A stretch of 63,686 nt of DNA from Synergistes sp. GTDB taxonomy: Bacteria; Synergistota; Synergistia; Synergistales; Synergistaceae. Shown here piece by piece: positions 1 to 7,809 of the stretch. How positions within the stretch are numbered: the first letter of the stretch is position 1; every line of letters starts with the position of its first letter. A program made the position numbers and the translations under genes. The DNA is taken from contig JAFYJW010000020.1 in assembly GCA_017537925.1 (NCBI GenBank), forward strand, positions 1 through 63,686, written 5' to 3'. The notes under the pieces are model-generated. The model did not search any database. It worked only from the letters and a program-made list of their open reading frames with translations, and was not told where the DNA came from.

Positions 1-16
1 AGACAGTAAGGAAGCA

Positions 17-784
17 ATGCTCCCTGTAATATTCAGCTTCTCTTTTATCGAAGTCCGCAGCTATTATCTGCTGTGGGCTTCGGCTTTATTTATATTCGTA
101 TTCTGGACGCGGCGCCGTGCCGAAAATATTTGGGGCATGGATTACGAAGCCGTAACACAGATCCTTGTGCGCGTATACTGCGCCGGTATTCTGGGCTCAT
201 ACGCGGCTTCCGTCGCCGAGAAGCTGCCGGCGCTCGCTGCCGGAAAGATATCCTTTGCGGAAGCGGCAAGAGGCCTTTCATCATGGGGAGGGATTGCCGC
301 CGGGGTCATAACGGCGTTTGTATCGCTGCGCCGCAGGAATATCAGCGCAGAGGCGTTTGCGGAGAGCGCGTCGCTGCCGGCCGCGGCCATGATGGCGATC
401 GGGCGCATCGGCTGTCTTGCGGAGGGGTGCTGTGCCGGACGCGGAAGATTTTACGCCTCGGCCCCGTGGTGGTCGATACATCTGCTCAGTGACGCGCCCG
501 GTTTTTACCGTTTCCCGTCACAGCTGCTTGAGTCAGCCGTATCGCTTGCCGCTCTTTCTTTCATGTTTGCCGCCGAAAGATACTGGCTTGCCAAAGGGCG
601 CAAGGCGCCTCCCGCGCTCTTCTTCCCGCTGTATGTGCTGATCTACTCCGTCTACCGCCTTGTATTCGATGTTTTTCGTGAAACGATGCCGCATACAGCC
701 CGTTTTCTGTGGGCGTCGGCAGTTGTCTTTGCTCTTTTATGGTTATCTTCCTCGTTTGCAAGAGAGCGCCGCATGTACGGCTGA
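17..784 (+). CDS. Prolipoprotein diacylglyceryl transferase-like membrane protein
   Basis: Multi-pass membrane protein of 255 residues with the layout of the Lgt family, which transfers diacylglycerol from phosphatidylglycerol to the lipobox cysteine of prolipoproteins. The segment IGRIGCLAEGCCAG matches the arginine- and glycine-rich Lgt signature, and FPSQLLES matches the family's HPTQLYE-type motif near the later membrane helices. The protein is slightly short for Lgt, and its signature is cysteine-rich (GC, GCC) where Lgt normally has GNFxN, so it may be a divergent paralogue rather than the housekeeping enzyme. The start ATG follows AAGGA. It is the first gene in the window, so its upstream neighbour is not visible. 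Confidence 0.7.
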   Translation: MLPVIFSFSFIEVRSYYLLWASALFIFVFWTRRRAENIWGMDYEAVTQILVRVYCAGILGSYAASVAEKLPALAAGKISFAEAARGLSSWGGIAAGVITAFVSLRRRNISAEAFAESASLPAAAMMAIGRIGCLAEGCCAGRGRFYASAPWWSIHLLSDAPGFYRFPSQLLESAVSLAALSFMFAAERYWLAKGRKAPPALFFPLYVLIYSVYRLVFDVFRETMPHTARFLWASAVVFALLWLSSSFARERRMYG

Positions 785-878
785 AAAGGCGCATCCCCGC
801 GGCAGTGACAAAGCGTTTGCCGTTACGGTGCCTTTGTCCTCGTCACAAAATCCACATAAAAATCACACATTATCTTTA

Positions 879-907
879 TTGACTTAGTTTGACCATATAT
901 CTATTAT
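879..907 (+). promoter_or_regulatory. Sigma-70-type promoter for the HtrA gene
   Basis: TTGACT at 879-884 and TATTAT at 902-907 are separated by exactly 17 bases. The pair sits in an AT-rich stretch about 45 bases ahead of the htrA start, where the preceding gene has already ended. Confidence 0.7.
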
Positions 908-952
908 TAACGAAACAAAGCAAACAGGCAAAAACTTGGAGGTGTTTTTTCA

Positions 953-2479
953 ATGGGAAAGATCGATTGGTATGAAGGTTTTAAAAAAGTCGGCACAGCC
1001 GCTGCCGCGGCGCTGATACTCTTTTTTGGCGGCGCATGCGGATCATATATCGCAGCAAGATATAATGTGACGGCAGGCGGCATCGAAAAGGCCGAAAACC
1101 CGCAGGAAGCAGGAGCGGCCGTCGCGTCGCAGGGCTTCTCGCAGAAGAATCCGTATGTTGAGATAGTAAAAAAGAGCTCTCCGGCAGTCGTCAACATAGA
1201 CGTCGAGACGACGGTCACACGGCAGCCGATGCCCAACCCCTTCAAGGGCAACCCGTTATTTGAGGAATTCTTCGGAGAAGACTTCTTCGGGCCGCAGAAC
1301 GGAAAGCCGCGCAAGGAGACGCGCCGCGGAAAAGGCTCAGGCTTCATAGTCAGCAAAGAGGGCTATATTCTTACGAACAACCATGTCGTTGAAGACGCCG
1401 ACAAAATAAAGGTCACGCTTCTTGACGGCAGGGTGCTGGAAGCGAAGAAAGTCGGGCAGGATCCGACATTTGACATTGCCGTGATACAGGTGAACGCGAA
1501 GGATCTTCCGGTGCTTCCGCTCGGCGATTCAAACGAAACGCAGGTTGGAGAGCAGGTCGTGGCGATCGGCAACCCGCACGGTTTTGAAAATACCGTTACT
1601 GCCGGCATAATATCGGCCAAAAACAGGACTCTGCAGGCTGCCGACGTGAACTTCCAGGGCTTCCTGCAGACGGACGCGGCGATCAATCCCGGAAACAGCG
1701 GAGGCCCGCTTATCGATCTCGACGGCAATGTTATAGGCATCAACACGGCTATAATCCCGTATGCACAGGGCATAGGCTTTGCCATCCCGATCAATATGGC
1801 AAAACAGATAATGGATGATCTGATAAAACACGGAGAGGTCCGCCGCGGATGGCTCGGCGCCACAGTGCAGCCGCTGACAGCGTCGCTTGTGGAATCCTGG
1901 AAGATACCTGTAAAGGAAGGTTCGATCATAGCAGACGTGCAGAAAAATTCGCCTGCCGAAAAATATGGCCTGCAGCGCGGCGACGTGATAGTCAAAGTCG
2001 GCGACAGCGTGATCAAGAACAGCGAAGACGTCGTATTTGCGGTGCGCAACAGGCTCGCCGGAGACCTTGTCCCGATCGAGATATACCGCGACGGCAAAAA
2101 AATGACGGTCGAAGTCAAACTTGGGGATATCGACAGCGTAAAGGGGGCACGCAGACCTTCCCGCAGCAAACGTCACGGAGGCGAAAGCGCTCCTCAGGAA
2201 GTTTCCAGGATGGGGATCTCGGTCGTACAAAACAGCGAAAGCTTCGCCGAAGAGCATGATCTCGCGGAATCCGGCGGGGTAGTGGTAACAGGGGTCGAAC
2301 CCGGCTCGAAGGGACAGAAGCTTGGTCTGCGCAGAGGAGATATAATACTTGAAGTCAACAGGAAGAAAATAGATTCGATAGAAGACTGGGAGCAGGCCAC
2401 GGCAAACGAAAAAGCGGCTATCGGACTTCTGATATCACGCAAGGGGCAGACGCTCTTTATGTCGGCCGATGACGAATAA
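953..2479 (+). CDS. HtrA/DegP-family serine protease with two PDZ domains
   Basis: Envelope protease/chaperone of 508 residues. An N-terminal membrane anchor (about residues 14-34) leads to a trypsin-like domain with the triad His144 (TNNHVV), Asp174 (DIAV) and Ser249 (GNSGG). Two PDZ domains follow, around residues 300-390 and 425-500, which bind exposed C-termini of misfolded proteins. The start ATG is preceded by GGAGGTG at 938-944. The gene stands alone with its own promoter and ends at a strong hairpin, so it is probably transcribed as a single unit. The spacer between protease and PDZ2 is basic and serine-rich (RRPSRSKR). Confidence 0.95.
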   Translation: MGKIDWYEGFKKVGTAAAAALILFFGGACGSYIAARYNVTAGGIEKAENPQEAGAAVASQGFSQKNPYVEIVKKSSPAVVNIDVETTVTRQPMPNPFKGNPLFEEFFGEDFFGPQNGKPRKETRRGKGSGFIVSKEGYILTNNHVVEDADKIKVTLLDGRVLEAKKVGQDPTFDIAVIQVNAKDLPVLPLGDSNETQVGEQVVAIGNPHGFENTVTAGIISAKNRTLQAADVNFQGFLQTDAAINPGNSGGPLIDLDGNVIGINTAIIPYAQGIGFAIPINMAKQIMDDLIKHGEVRRGWLGATVQPLTASLVESWKIPVKEGSIIADVQKNSPAEKYGLQRGDVIVKVGDSVIKNSEDVVFAVRNRLAGDLVPIEIYRDGKKMTVEVKLGDIDSVKGARRPSRSKRHGGESAPQEVSRMGISVVQNSESFAEEHDLAESGGVVVTGVEPGSKGQKLGLRRGDIILEVNRKKIDSIEDWEQATANEKAAIGLLISRKGQTLFMSADDE

Positions 2480-2523
2480 GAGCAGGAAAGCTCCCGGGCT
2501 TTAAAAGCAGACTAAGCGGCAGC

Positions 2524-2562
2524 AAAGAGGCATGCGGGCAATTCCTTCCCGCATGCCTCTTT
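2524..2562. terminator. Hairpin terminator between convergent genes
   Basis: A 15-bp perfect stem (2524-2538 with 2548-2562) with a 9-base loop starts with AAA and ends with TTT. It lies between htrA and the convergent gene at 2589-3062, so it may serve both strands. The T-run is short. Confidence 0.7.
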
Positions 2563-2588
2563 CAGTCGTGTGTCAGGGCAAAAACAGC

Positions 2589-3062
2589 TCAGCCGTTCTT
2601 TCTGCGGTAGCAGAAATCGCAGCAGTCGCCGCCGTCCATGAGGGTCTTTGTGCGTTTGAACTCTATGTCCCTGTCAAAGCCCTCGATAAAAGCGAAGTCC
2701 CTGGAGCAGGAGATCACGCTGCCCAGATCGCGGCAGCCTAACTTTTCATACAGCTCGGCATACTCGCAGCGGCGGACGTTGAAGGAATATTCATCTTCGC
2801 TGTCGTTTACCGGTTCAAGCTCAAGCTCTCCGCATTTGTTCCATGCCGACAGACAGTTTGTTTTCAGCGATTCAAGCCCGCCGCCGAATTTAGCCGCCGC
2901 GGCCTTTCCCTGGCTGAAAGCGATCTTTTTCAAAGCGTCGCCCGCTATCTGACGCGCGCGCTCCTCTCCTATCTCAGCCGCGAAAGCACGAATCAGAGGG
3001 GCTATAACTTCCGCTTCTATCTCCCTCTGCCGAATCAGAGAGACCCCGCTGCTTTTTTCCAT
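2589..3062 (-). CDS. L-2-amino-thiazoline-4-carboxylic acid hydrolase family protein
   Basis: Protein of 157 residues of the ATC-hydrolase-like family (PF14196), named after an enzyme of L-cysteine formation from aminothiazoline carboxylate. Most members are of unknown substrate. The C-terminal GGDCCDFCYRR matches the conserved Cys-Asp-Phe-Tyr signature of the family, and EYSFNVRRCEYAE is the other typical block. I chose the ATG at 3062 because it has GAGGGAGG at proper spacing; an upstream in-frame start would lack one. No catalytic function can be asserted from the sequence alone. Confidence 0.75.
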   Translation of the reverse strand: MEKSSGVSLIRQREIEAEVIAPLIRAFAAEIGEERARQIAGDALKKIAFSQGKAAAAKFGGGLESLKTNCLSAWNKCGELELEPVNDSEDEYSFNVRRCEYAELYEKLGCRDLGSVISCSRDFAFIEGFDRDIEFKRTKTLMDGGDCCDFCYRRKNG

Positions 3063-3186
3063 CAGAATACCTCCCTCAGAAATCAGAATCAAAATTTTTT
3101 CTTATTTTATCATCGTCATCACGGATTTATGATATATTTTATTCAAGCGATGCACCAAAGATATCTGTTAACGGGAGGCTCCTGAT

Positions 3187-3573
3187 ATGAGCGAAGAAAT
3201 ACTTGAAAACGCGAACGAAGAAATGGAACGCAGCCAGAAGATTGCCGAACTGGAAGCGAAGATAGCCGAACTTGAGGAACAGCTGCACCTTCTCTCGGAA
3301 GACGAGTATGAAGAAGATATCGACGAAGACGACGATGATGAGTACGAAGAAGAGCGGAAGCTGATACACAAACTGAAGCGCGTCGCGTCCAGACTCCAGA
3401 ATGCGGTTTCTCCGCTTGTCGACAAGTGCAGTGAGCAGCGCAGCAGGATAGCGAACAAAACGGCCGAAAGCGTATGCGACCATCCGCTCGCTTTTGTGGC
3501 TCTCGCTTTCGGCGCAGGGTTCCTCGCGGCGAAAGTCCTTGAGGAGAAGATAATATTCAACGACCGCCGCTGA
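3187..3573 (+). CDS. ElaB/YqjD-like membrane-anchored coiled-coil protein
   Basis: Protein of 128 residues: an N-terminal coiled coil (about residues 14-40, IAELEAKIAELEEQ), a very acidic patch (EEDIDEDDDDEYEE), a basic amphipathic region, and a C-terminal glycine/alanine membrane segment (FVALAFGAGFLAAKVL). This is the layout of the DUF883 ElaB/YqjD family, inner-membrane proteins that in E. coli associate with ribosomes in stationary phase. A good ribosome site (GGGAGG) precedes the ATG. It heads a three-gene set with 3616 and 3941 that mirrors yqjD-yqjE-yqjK in gammaproteobacteria. The ribosome role here is inference. Confidence 0.7.
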   Translation: MSEEILENANEEMERSQKIAELEAKIAELEEQLHLLSEDEYEEDIDEDDDDEYEEERKLIHKLKRVASRLQNAVSPLVDKCSEQRSRIANKTAESVCDHPLAFVALAFGAGFLAAKVLEEKIIFNDRR

Positions 3574-3615
3574 CGCGCAGCACCGGCAAAAAGCGCTTGC
3601 ATCTGAAGATATCCG

Positions 3616-3963
3616 ATGAACAGGCTGACGGAACTTGCATTAAGTTTCTTTGAGGTGATAGAGGCGGAGGGAAGGGAATTCGGCCGCGGTGCTGGCAGGC
3701 TTATACGCAGCGCGCTCTTTCTCTTCTTCGGCCTTGCTTTCCTTTTTGCCGCTTCCCTTACGGCGGGCTATGCGCTCTATCTGCTGCTCTCGCTCTTTAT
3801 AGGGGCTCCGTCGGCCGCGTTCGTCGTGGCCCTGATGCTGTGCGCGGCAGGCGCCGTGCTGCTTAAAAGCGCAAGACCCGAGCTGAAAGACAGGGAAGAG
3901 CCCGCTTCTGTCCCGGCGCCGTCCGAAGGAAATGACAGCGATGCAGAAAAACCGGCAGAGTGA
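3616..3963 (+). CDS. YqjE/phage-holin-like two-helix membrane protein
   Basis: Protein of 115 residues with two hydrophobic helices (about 34-58 and 63-87) joined by a short loop, then a charged, proline-rich tail. This matches the YqjE/holin superfamily III (DUF1469) layout. It sits 42 bases after the YqjD-like gene, and its 3' end overlaps the next gene, so the three genes are one operon. The exact role of this family is not settled; an association with envelope stress is only suggested by its neighbours. Confidence 0.65.
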   Translation: MNRLTELALSFFEVIEAEGREFGRGAGRLIRSALFLFFGLAFLFAASLTAGYALYLLLSLFIGAPSAAFVVALMLCAAGAVLLKSARPELKDREEPASVPAPSEGNDSDAEKPAE

Positions 3964-4180
3964 AGAGCTTGCCGCGGCAAAAAAAAGATTTGCCGCGGCC
4001 ATGGAAGAGATATCGCCGAAAGAAGTGATTCGCGCCGCGCCGCTCAAGAGCGCAGGCGTCGCTCTGCTTGCCGGTGCGCTCGCCGCGTTTGCGTCTGGCA
4101 CTATGCGCGCGCTGCCGCTGCCGCTCAGGGATATATATCTGCTCTGCAGCAGATTTTCACGCTGGGTCGATAAGCCCTGA
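3941..4180 (+). CDS. YqjK-like small membrane-associated protein
   Basis: Small protein of 79 residues with a charged N-terminal helix (SEELAAAKKRFAAAMEEI) and one hydrophobic helix (AGVALLAGALAAFASG). It overlaps the end of the YqjE-like gene in another frame. The ATG at 3941 was chosen over that at 3932 because AAGGA (3926-3930) is 10 bases from the former and only one base from the latter. Position after yqjD/yqjE homologues suggests a YqjK counterpart; sequence similarity alone is weak. Confidence 0.6.
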   Translation: MQKNRQSEELAAAKKRFAAAMEEISPKEVIRAAPLKSAGVALLAGALAAFASGTMRALPLPLRDIYLLCSRFSRWVDKP

Positions 4181-4241
4181 TTTTCGCAGGCAGGCCTCCT
4201 GATATCGCCTGCGGCATACTCATATCCATGAAGATAAAAAG

Positions 4242-4290
4242 CTGCGGCACAGCCGGTAATTAACGGCTGTGCCGCAGTATTTGTTTTTTT
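4242..4290 (+). terminator. Rho-independent terminator of the yqjD-like operon
   Basis: A 14-bp perfect stem (4242-4255 with 4264-4277), an 8-base loop, and a T-rich tail ending in seven T at 4284-4290. Confidence 0.85.
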
Positions 4291-4340
4291 ATATGCCGGC
4301 CCGCACCGCCGAGGGAGGCGGCGCATTCGTGTACGGCTTC

Positions 4341-4895
4341 CTAAAAGCTGACCTTCGGAGCTGCCTTCGCTTCTCCTTCAGCCTCAAAATACGGAGCCTC
4401 GGTGAAGCCGAAATGGCGTGCCACCAGCACCGCCGGGAATGTCTGGATCGCTGTGTTCTGATTGCGCGCGGTGCCGTTGTAATAGCGGCGTGACATCTGC
4501 AGCTCATTCTCTATGCTTGAGATCTCTGTCTGGAGGTGCATAAAGTTTTCGTTAGCCTTCAGCTCCGGATAATTCTCGGCCACGGCAAAAAGTGAGCGAA
4601 GGGCACCTGTAAGCACATTCTCAGCTTTCATGCGTGCTTCCGGATCGCTTCCGGCATTGCTTATCATGGATCTCGCTTCCGTTACCTTCTGGAAGGTCTC
4701 CTTTTCATGCGTCGCGTAGCCCTTTACGGTCTCCACCAGATTGGGGATCAGGTCGAACCTTCTCTTGAGCTGGACGTCGATGCCGCTCCATGCTTCGGCC
4801 GTAAGATTCTTGAGCTTTACGAGCCTGTTATAGGTAGACATAAGCCAAAGACCGACAAGCGCGATAAGCGCAACGATAATAATTACTGCAACCAC
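4341..4895 (-). CDS. lemA: LemA family protein
   Basis: Protein of 184 residues with one N-terminal membrane helix followed by the helical LemA domain: the conserved YNRLVKLKN, then EAWSGIDVQLKRRFDLIPNL and VKGYATHEKE blocks. LemA proteins are membrane-anchored with a large soluble helical part; their molecular role is not established. The GTG at 4895 is the likely start because AGGAG lies nine bases ahead; the in-frame TTG nine bases further upstream overlaps that ribosome site. It stands alone and converges on the terminator at 4242-4290. Confidence 0.9.
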   Translation of the reverse strand: MVAVIIIVALIALVGLWLMSTYNRLVKLKNLTAEAWSGIDVQLKRRFDLIPNLVETVKGYATHEKETFQKVTEARSMISNAGSDPEARMKAENVLTGALRSLFAVAENYPELKANENFMHLQTEISSIENELQMSRRYYNGTARNQNTAIQTFPAVLVARHFGFTEAPYFEAEGEAKAAPKVSF

Positions 4896-5174
4896 TTCAG
4901 CCAACTCCTTTAAAGATTATTGTAACTTTTTACAGCCTGAAACAGGGGCGCGGAACGCCGCCTGTTTTATCCGATACCAAATATTACTCTCCGCAGCATA
5001 TGGAATGTTGCGGATATCGGTTATTATGGTTTACTATAGCAGTACAGAGCCGATTTGTCGACGACAACAGGCTCTTGTCCGGCATGAAATATTATTTTGC
5101 CTGTATTGTACGCATTCCGCAGCTCCGGTCTGCACAAACGGCAGCACCGGGGCGCCGGCAGGAGGAAGATGCAT

Positions 5175-5651
5175 ATGAAAGTTTTTTATATCTTATCCGC
5201 GCTTTTCGTTTTTTTGTGCTTCCCTCAGCAGGCCTCTTCCGAGGCGCCGCTCTGGCTTATGATAAACAAGAGCGAACATATGCTTTATGTGATGCGCGGC
5301 GACAAAACGGTCGAGAAGTTCCCTGTGGCCACGGGGAGAGTCTCCGGCAACAAAGAGAAAAGCGGAGACTGCCGCACCCCGGAGGGCACCTTCAGCGTCC
5401 AGCAGATACAGAACGCATCGGCCTGGTCGCATGATTTTCACGACGGCAAGGGCGTGATAGCGGGAGCCTACGGCCCTTGGTTCATCAGGCTCAAGACCGG
5501 ATGGAACGGGATAGGCATCCACGGCACGCACGACCCTTCATCCATAGGCAAAAACGTCACGGAGGGCTGCATACGTCTCCTCAACAAAGACGTCGACAAG
5601 CTGAAAAAGGAGTATGTGACAACGGGGATGAAAGTAGTGATTGTCAAATGA
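5175..5651 (+). CDS. Secreted L,D-transpeptidase (YkuD domain)
   Basis: Protein of 158 residues with a signal peptide (MKVFYILSALFVFLCF, cleavage likely after QQASSEA) and a YkuD catalytic domain. IGIHGTHD and the catalytic block TEGCIRL hold the conserved histidine and cysteine that form 3-3 peptidoglycan cross-links or attach proteins to the wall. The start at 5175 fits GGAGG at 5161-5165 (nine bases); the ATG at 5169 is too close. The protein is only signal peptide plus catalytic domain, without LysM or PG-binding modules. Confidence 0.9.
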   Translation: MKVFYILSALFVFLCFPQQASSEAPLWLMINKSEHMLYVMRGDKTVEKFPVATGRVSGNKEKSGDCRTPEGTFSVQQIQNASAWSHDFHDGKGVIAGAYGPWFIRLKTGWNGIGIHGTHDPSSIGKNVTEGCIRLLNKDVDKLKKEYVTTGMKVVIVK

Positions 5652-5675
5652 CCCGACTGCTCCGAAAATATGCAA

Positions 5676-5722
5676 AAAATGCCGCGTATCTGCACGATGC
5701 GCGGCATTTTCACTTTTTTATA
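5676..5722. terminator. Bidirectional hairpin terminator
   Basis: An 11-bp stem (5676-5686 with 5700-5710) with A-rich left and T-rich right flanks, followed by a six-T run. It separates the L,D-transpeptidase from the convergent purR, and the A-run would supply Us for the minus strand. Confidence 0.8.
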
Positions 5723-5726
5723 TACG

Positions 5727-6527
5727 CTAATGCTTTGTGACCGAGAGCCTGTTTCTGCCTTCCCGGTTGTGGTGCAGCGTAAGCAGGGAATAATATGACG
5801 GCACGGATTTTTCTTTCGGTTCGTCATAGGCTATGAACACCCCTATGCCAGTTATCTCCGCCTCGAACTGCTTTGCCATCAGGAGCATGCCGGACGCCGT
5901 GCTGCCGCCGCGCATGAAATCGTCGACGATAAGCACGCGCGCTCCCTGCTGCAGCTGGCGCGTACCGATGTACATAGTCTTGACGTCTCCGTTTGCGGTG
6001 GGGTAGTGTACGCCTACCGCCGCTCCGTCGCTCGGACGGTTGCGGAAACGGCATACCGCAAGAGGAACGCCAAGAGCATATGCTGCAAACATCGCTATAG
6101 GTATGCCCTTGACCTCTGACGTCATAACGATGTCCGGTTCCGTTTCGGTGAAGAGCGACGCCATGCAGTAGCCTAAAGTCAGAGCCGTCTCGGGGTTGAA
6201 AATAAGATCGCTGTAATATATAAGGTCCCCCGGCAGGTTTCTTTCCGGGTTGGAAAGCTTTTCCGCAATGTCCGAAAGTACGGATTCCCTGTACTGGGGA
6301 GTACAGAGAGGTATAAAACGGGCGCCGCCGCTTCTGCCGCGGTCGACCTGCATCTGTCCGAAGCCCTCGTCTTCCATCGCGGAGTTTATAACTTCAACGT
6401 CATCGCTGATAACGGTCTTCGATACGTTGAATTTATTTGCGAGATCGGTAAGAGATATGAGCTTTGAAGGAGAGAGCATAAATTTTGCCGCTAATCTGAC
6501 TAATCTTTCTGTTCTTTGGCCTCTCAT
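5727..6527 (-). CDS. purR: Purine operon repressor PurR (PRPP-responsive, Bacillus type)
   Basis: Protein of 266 residues: an N-terminal winged helix (RTERLVRLAAKFMLSPSKLI) and a phosphoribosyltransferase-fold effector domain with the PRPP-binding motif VLIVDDFMRGGST. The family represses purine genes and is released by PRPP. The ATG at 6527 has GGAG eight bases ahead; two earlier in-frame starts (GTG 6536, ATG 6533) would overlap it. It follows ispE with the stop of one gene a few bases from the start of the next, giving the order veg-ispE-purR known from Bacillus. Confidence 0.93.
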   Translation of the reverse strand: MRGQRTERLVRLAAKFMLSPSKLISLTDLANKFNVSKTVISDDVEVINSAMEDEGFGQMQVDRGRSGGARFIPLCTPQYRESVLSDIAEKLSNPERNLPGDLIYYSDLIFNPETALTLGYCMASLFTETEPDIVMTSEVKGIPIAMFAAYALGVPLAVCRFRNRPSDGAAVGVHYPTANGDVKTMYIGTRQLQQGARVLIVDDFMRGGSTASGMLLMAKQFEAEITGIGVFIAYDEPKEKSVPSYYSLLTLHHNREGRNRLSVTKH

Positions 6528-6532
6528 TGCCA

Positions 6533-7396
6533 TCACTCCAAGCTGTCTGTTTTAATTACCCAGTTTTCACGTGTAAACCGTTCCGCGGCGGCGCGAAGAG
6601 CTTCTCCGTGATCGGCGTACAGCGCGAAGAAAGCGCTGCCGCTCCCGCAGAGCCCCCAGCCGAGAGCTCCGCTTTCCTCCGCGATTCCTTCGGCCGTGCC
6701 GTATTCATGATGCTTTTCGGCAAGCAGCGGATAGAAATCATTTGGCAGAAGGCCGGCACGCTCTCCTTTGTACAAAAGCGCCGCGCATGCTCCTGCTTCA
6801 TCCGCCGCCTGAGCGCGGGTCAGCGGAAAATATCCCTTTTGCCGCGTTTCGTCGATAGCCGCGTACGCTTCTTTTGTGTCGGAAGCCCATGACGGAAAGA
6901 CCAAAAGCCAGCTCATGCGCGGTACCCGCAAATACGGCGACAGCTGCTCTCCTATGCCTGAAGCTTCGGCCATTTCGTATCTCTGAGCCAGAAACACCAC
7001 GTCCGCACCAAGCCTTCCCGTTTCCTGAGGTGAAAGCGAAACGGAAAAAGTCTCGGAGAGCCACGAAAGAAGCGCTGCCGCATTCCCGCTTCCGGCGCCA
7101 ATTCCGCTGCCGGCCGGGTATTTCTTATCAAGCTCCATCGCAAGCGCCGGAATGCCTGCGACGCTGCGTCTTGCCGCTGCGAGGGCTTTAGTGACCAAAT
7201 TCTCGCCTTTTATCTCAAGCCCTCTGACCTCCAGCAAATCTCCTATAATTTCAGCGTATTTTGGAGAAATTGTCAACCTCTCTTTTGAATATTTCTTCCA
7301 TAAAAGTGAATATAGATCGTGATACCCATCCGCTCTTTTTGCAAGGATGCGCAGAGTCAGGTTGATCTTCACGGGGCATTGCAGGATGACGCTCAT
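6533..7396 (-). CDS. ispE: 4-diphosphocytidyl-2-C-methyl-D-erythritol kinase
   Basis: GHMP kinase of the MEP isoprenoid pathway, 287 residues; it phosphorylates the 2-hydroxyl of CDP-methylerythritol. The N-terminal PVKINLTLRILAKRADGYHD and the ATP-binding glycine loop PAGSGIGAGSGNAAAL are diagnostic. The C-terminal block LCGSGSAFFALY is the third GHMP motif. AAGGAG precedes the ATG. Transcribed with veg upstream and purR downstream. Confidence 0.95.
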   Translation of the reverse strand: MSVILQCPVKINLTLRILAKRADGYHDLYSLLWKKYSKERLTISPKYAEIIGDLLEVRGLEIKGENLVTKALAAARRSVAGIPALAMELDKKYPAGSGIGAGSGNAAALLSWLSETFSVSLSPQETGRLGADVVFLAQRYEMAEASGIGEQLSPYLRVPRMSWLLVFPSWASDTKEAYAAIDETRQKGYFPLTRAQAADEAGACAALLYKGERAGLLPNDFYPLLAEKHHEYGTAEGIAEESGALGWGLCGSGSAFFALYADHGEALRAAAERFTRENWVIKTDSLE

Positions 7397-7427
7397 TTTT
7401 CTCCTTTGACCTGTTTCGGGTAATAAA

Positions 7428-7448
7428 GAACCCCGGCGTCAGCCGGGG
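7428..7448 (-). terminator. Short hairpin between veg and ispE (attenuator or weak terminator)
   Basis: On the minus strand, a 7-bp GC-only stem (7431-7437 with 7442-7448) with a 4-base loop is followed by TTCTTTATT. It lies between the veg stop and the ispE start, so it may reduce read-through from veg. Confidence 0.55.
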
Positions 7449-7464
7449 CTTTCATGATTTTAGT

Positions 7465-7710
7465 TTAAAAGATGCTCTTTCCGCTTGGCTCCAGCTGCAG
7501 CTCCACTTCTTTTGTGAGCAGGTCGGTGTAGCTGAATGAGATTATGCTTTGCTGCGACTCTATATAGACCGTGAAGAGGCTGGGATATGTTTCTTTTATG
7601 ATGCCTGTGCGTTCTTCTATCTTGCGCCGGCCGTTGGCTGCGCGGTAGGAGATCTTGGCGCCCTTATGCTGGGCGACAGTCTCTCTTATAGCTTCTATAG
7701 ACATTGCCAT
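7465..7710 (-). CDS. veg: Veg family protein
   Basis: Small protein of 81 residues that matches Veg of Bacillus: IREXV-type N-terminus, GRRKIEERTGIIKETYPSLF and FSYTDLLTKEVEL. Veg is a highly transcribed small protein linked to biofilm formation and spore outgrowth in Bacillus; its biochemical role is unclear. The ATG at 7710 lies eight bases from GGAGG. Its place in front of ispE and purR is the same as in Bacillus subtilis. Confidence 0.88.
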   Translation of the reverse strand: MAMSIEAIRETVAQHKGAKISYRAANGRRKIEERTGIIKETYPSLFTVYIESQQSIISFSYTDLLTKEVELQLEPSGKSIF

Positions 7711-7809
7711 ACCTACCACCTCCGCCGGTCATTGGTGTATTGTACATCAAAACGGGCAGAAATGCAAATCAGGTTTATCTATGGGCAGTCGTGTTAATTT
7801 TTGAAAATT

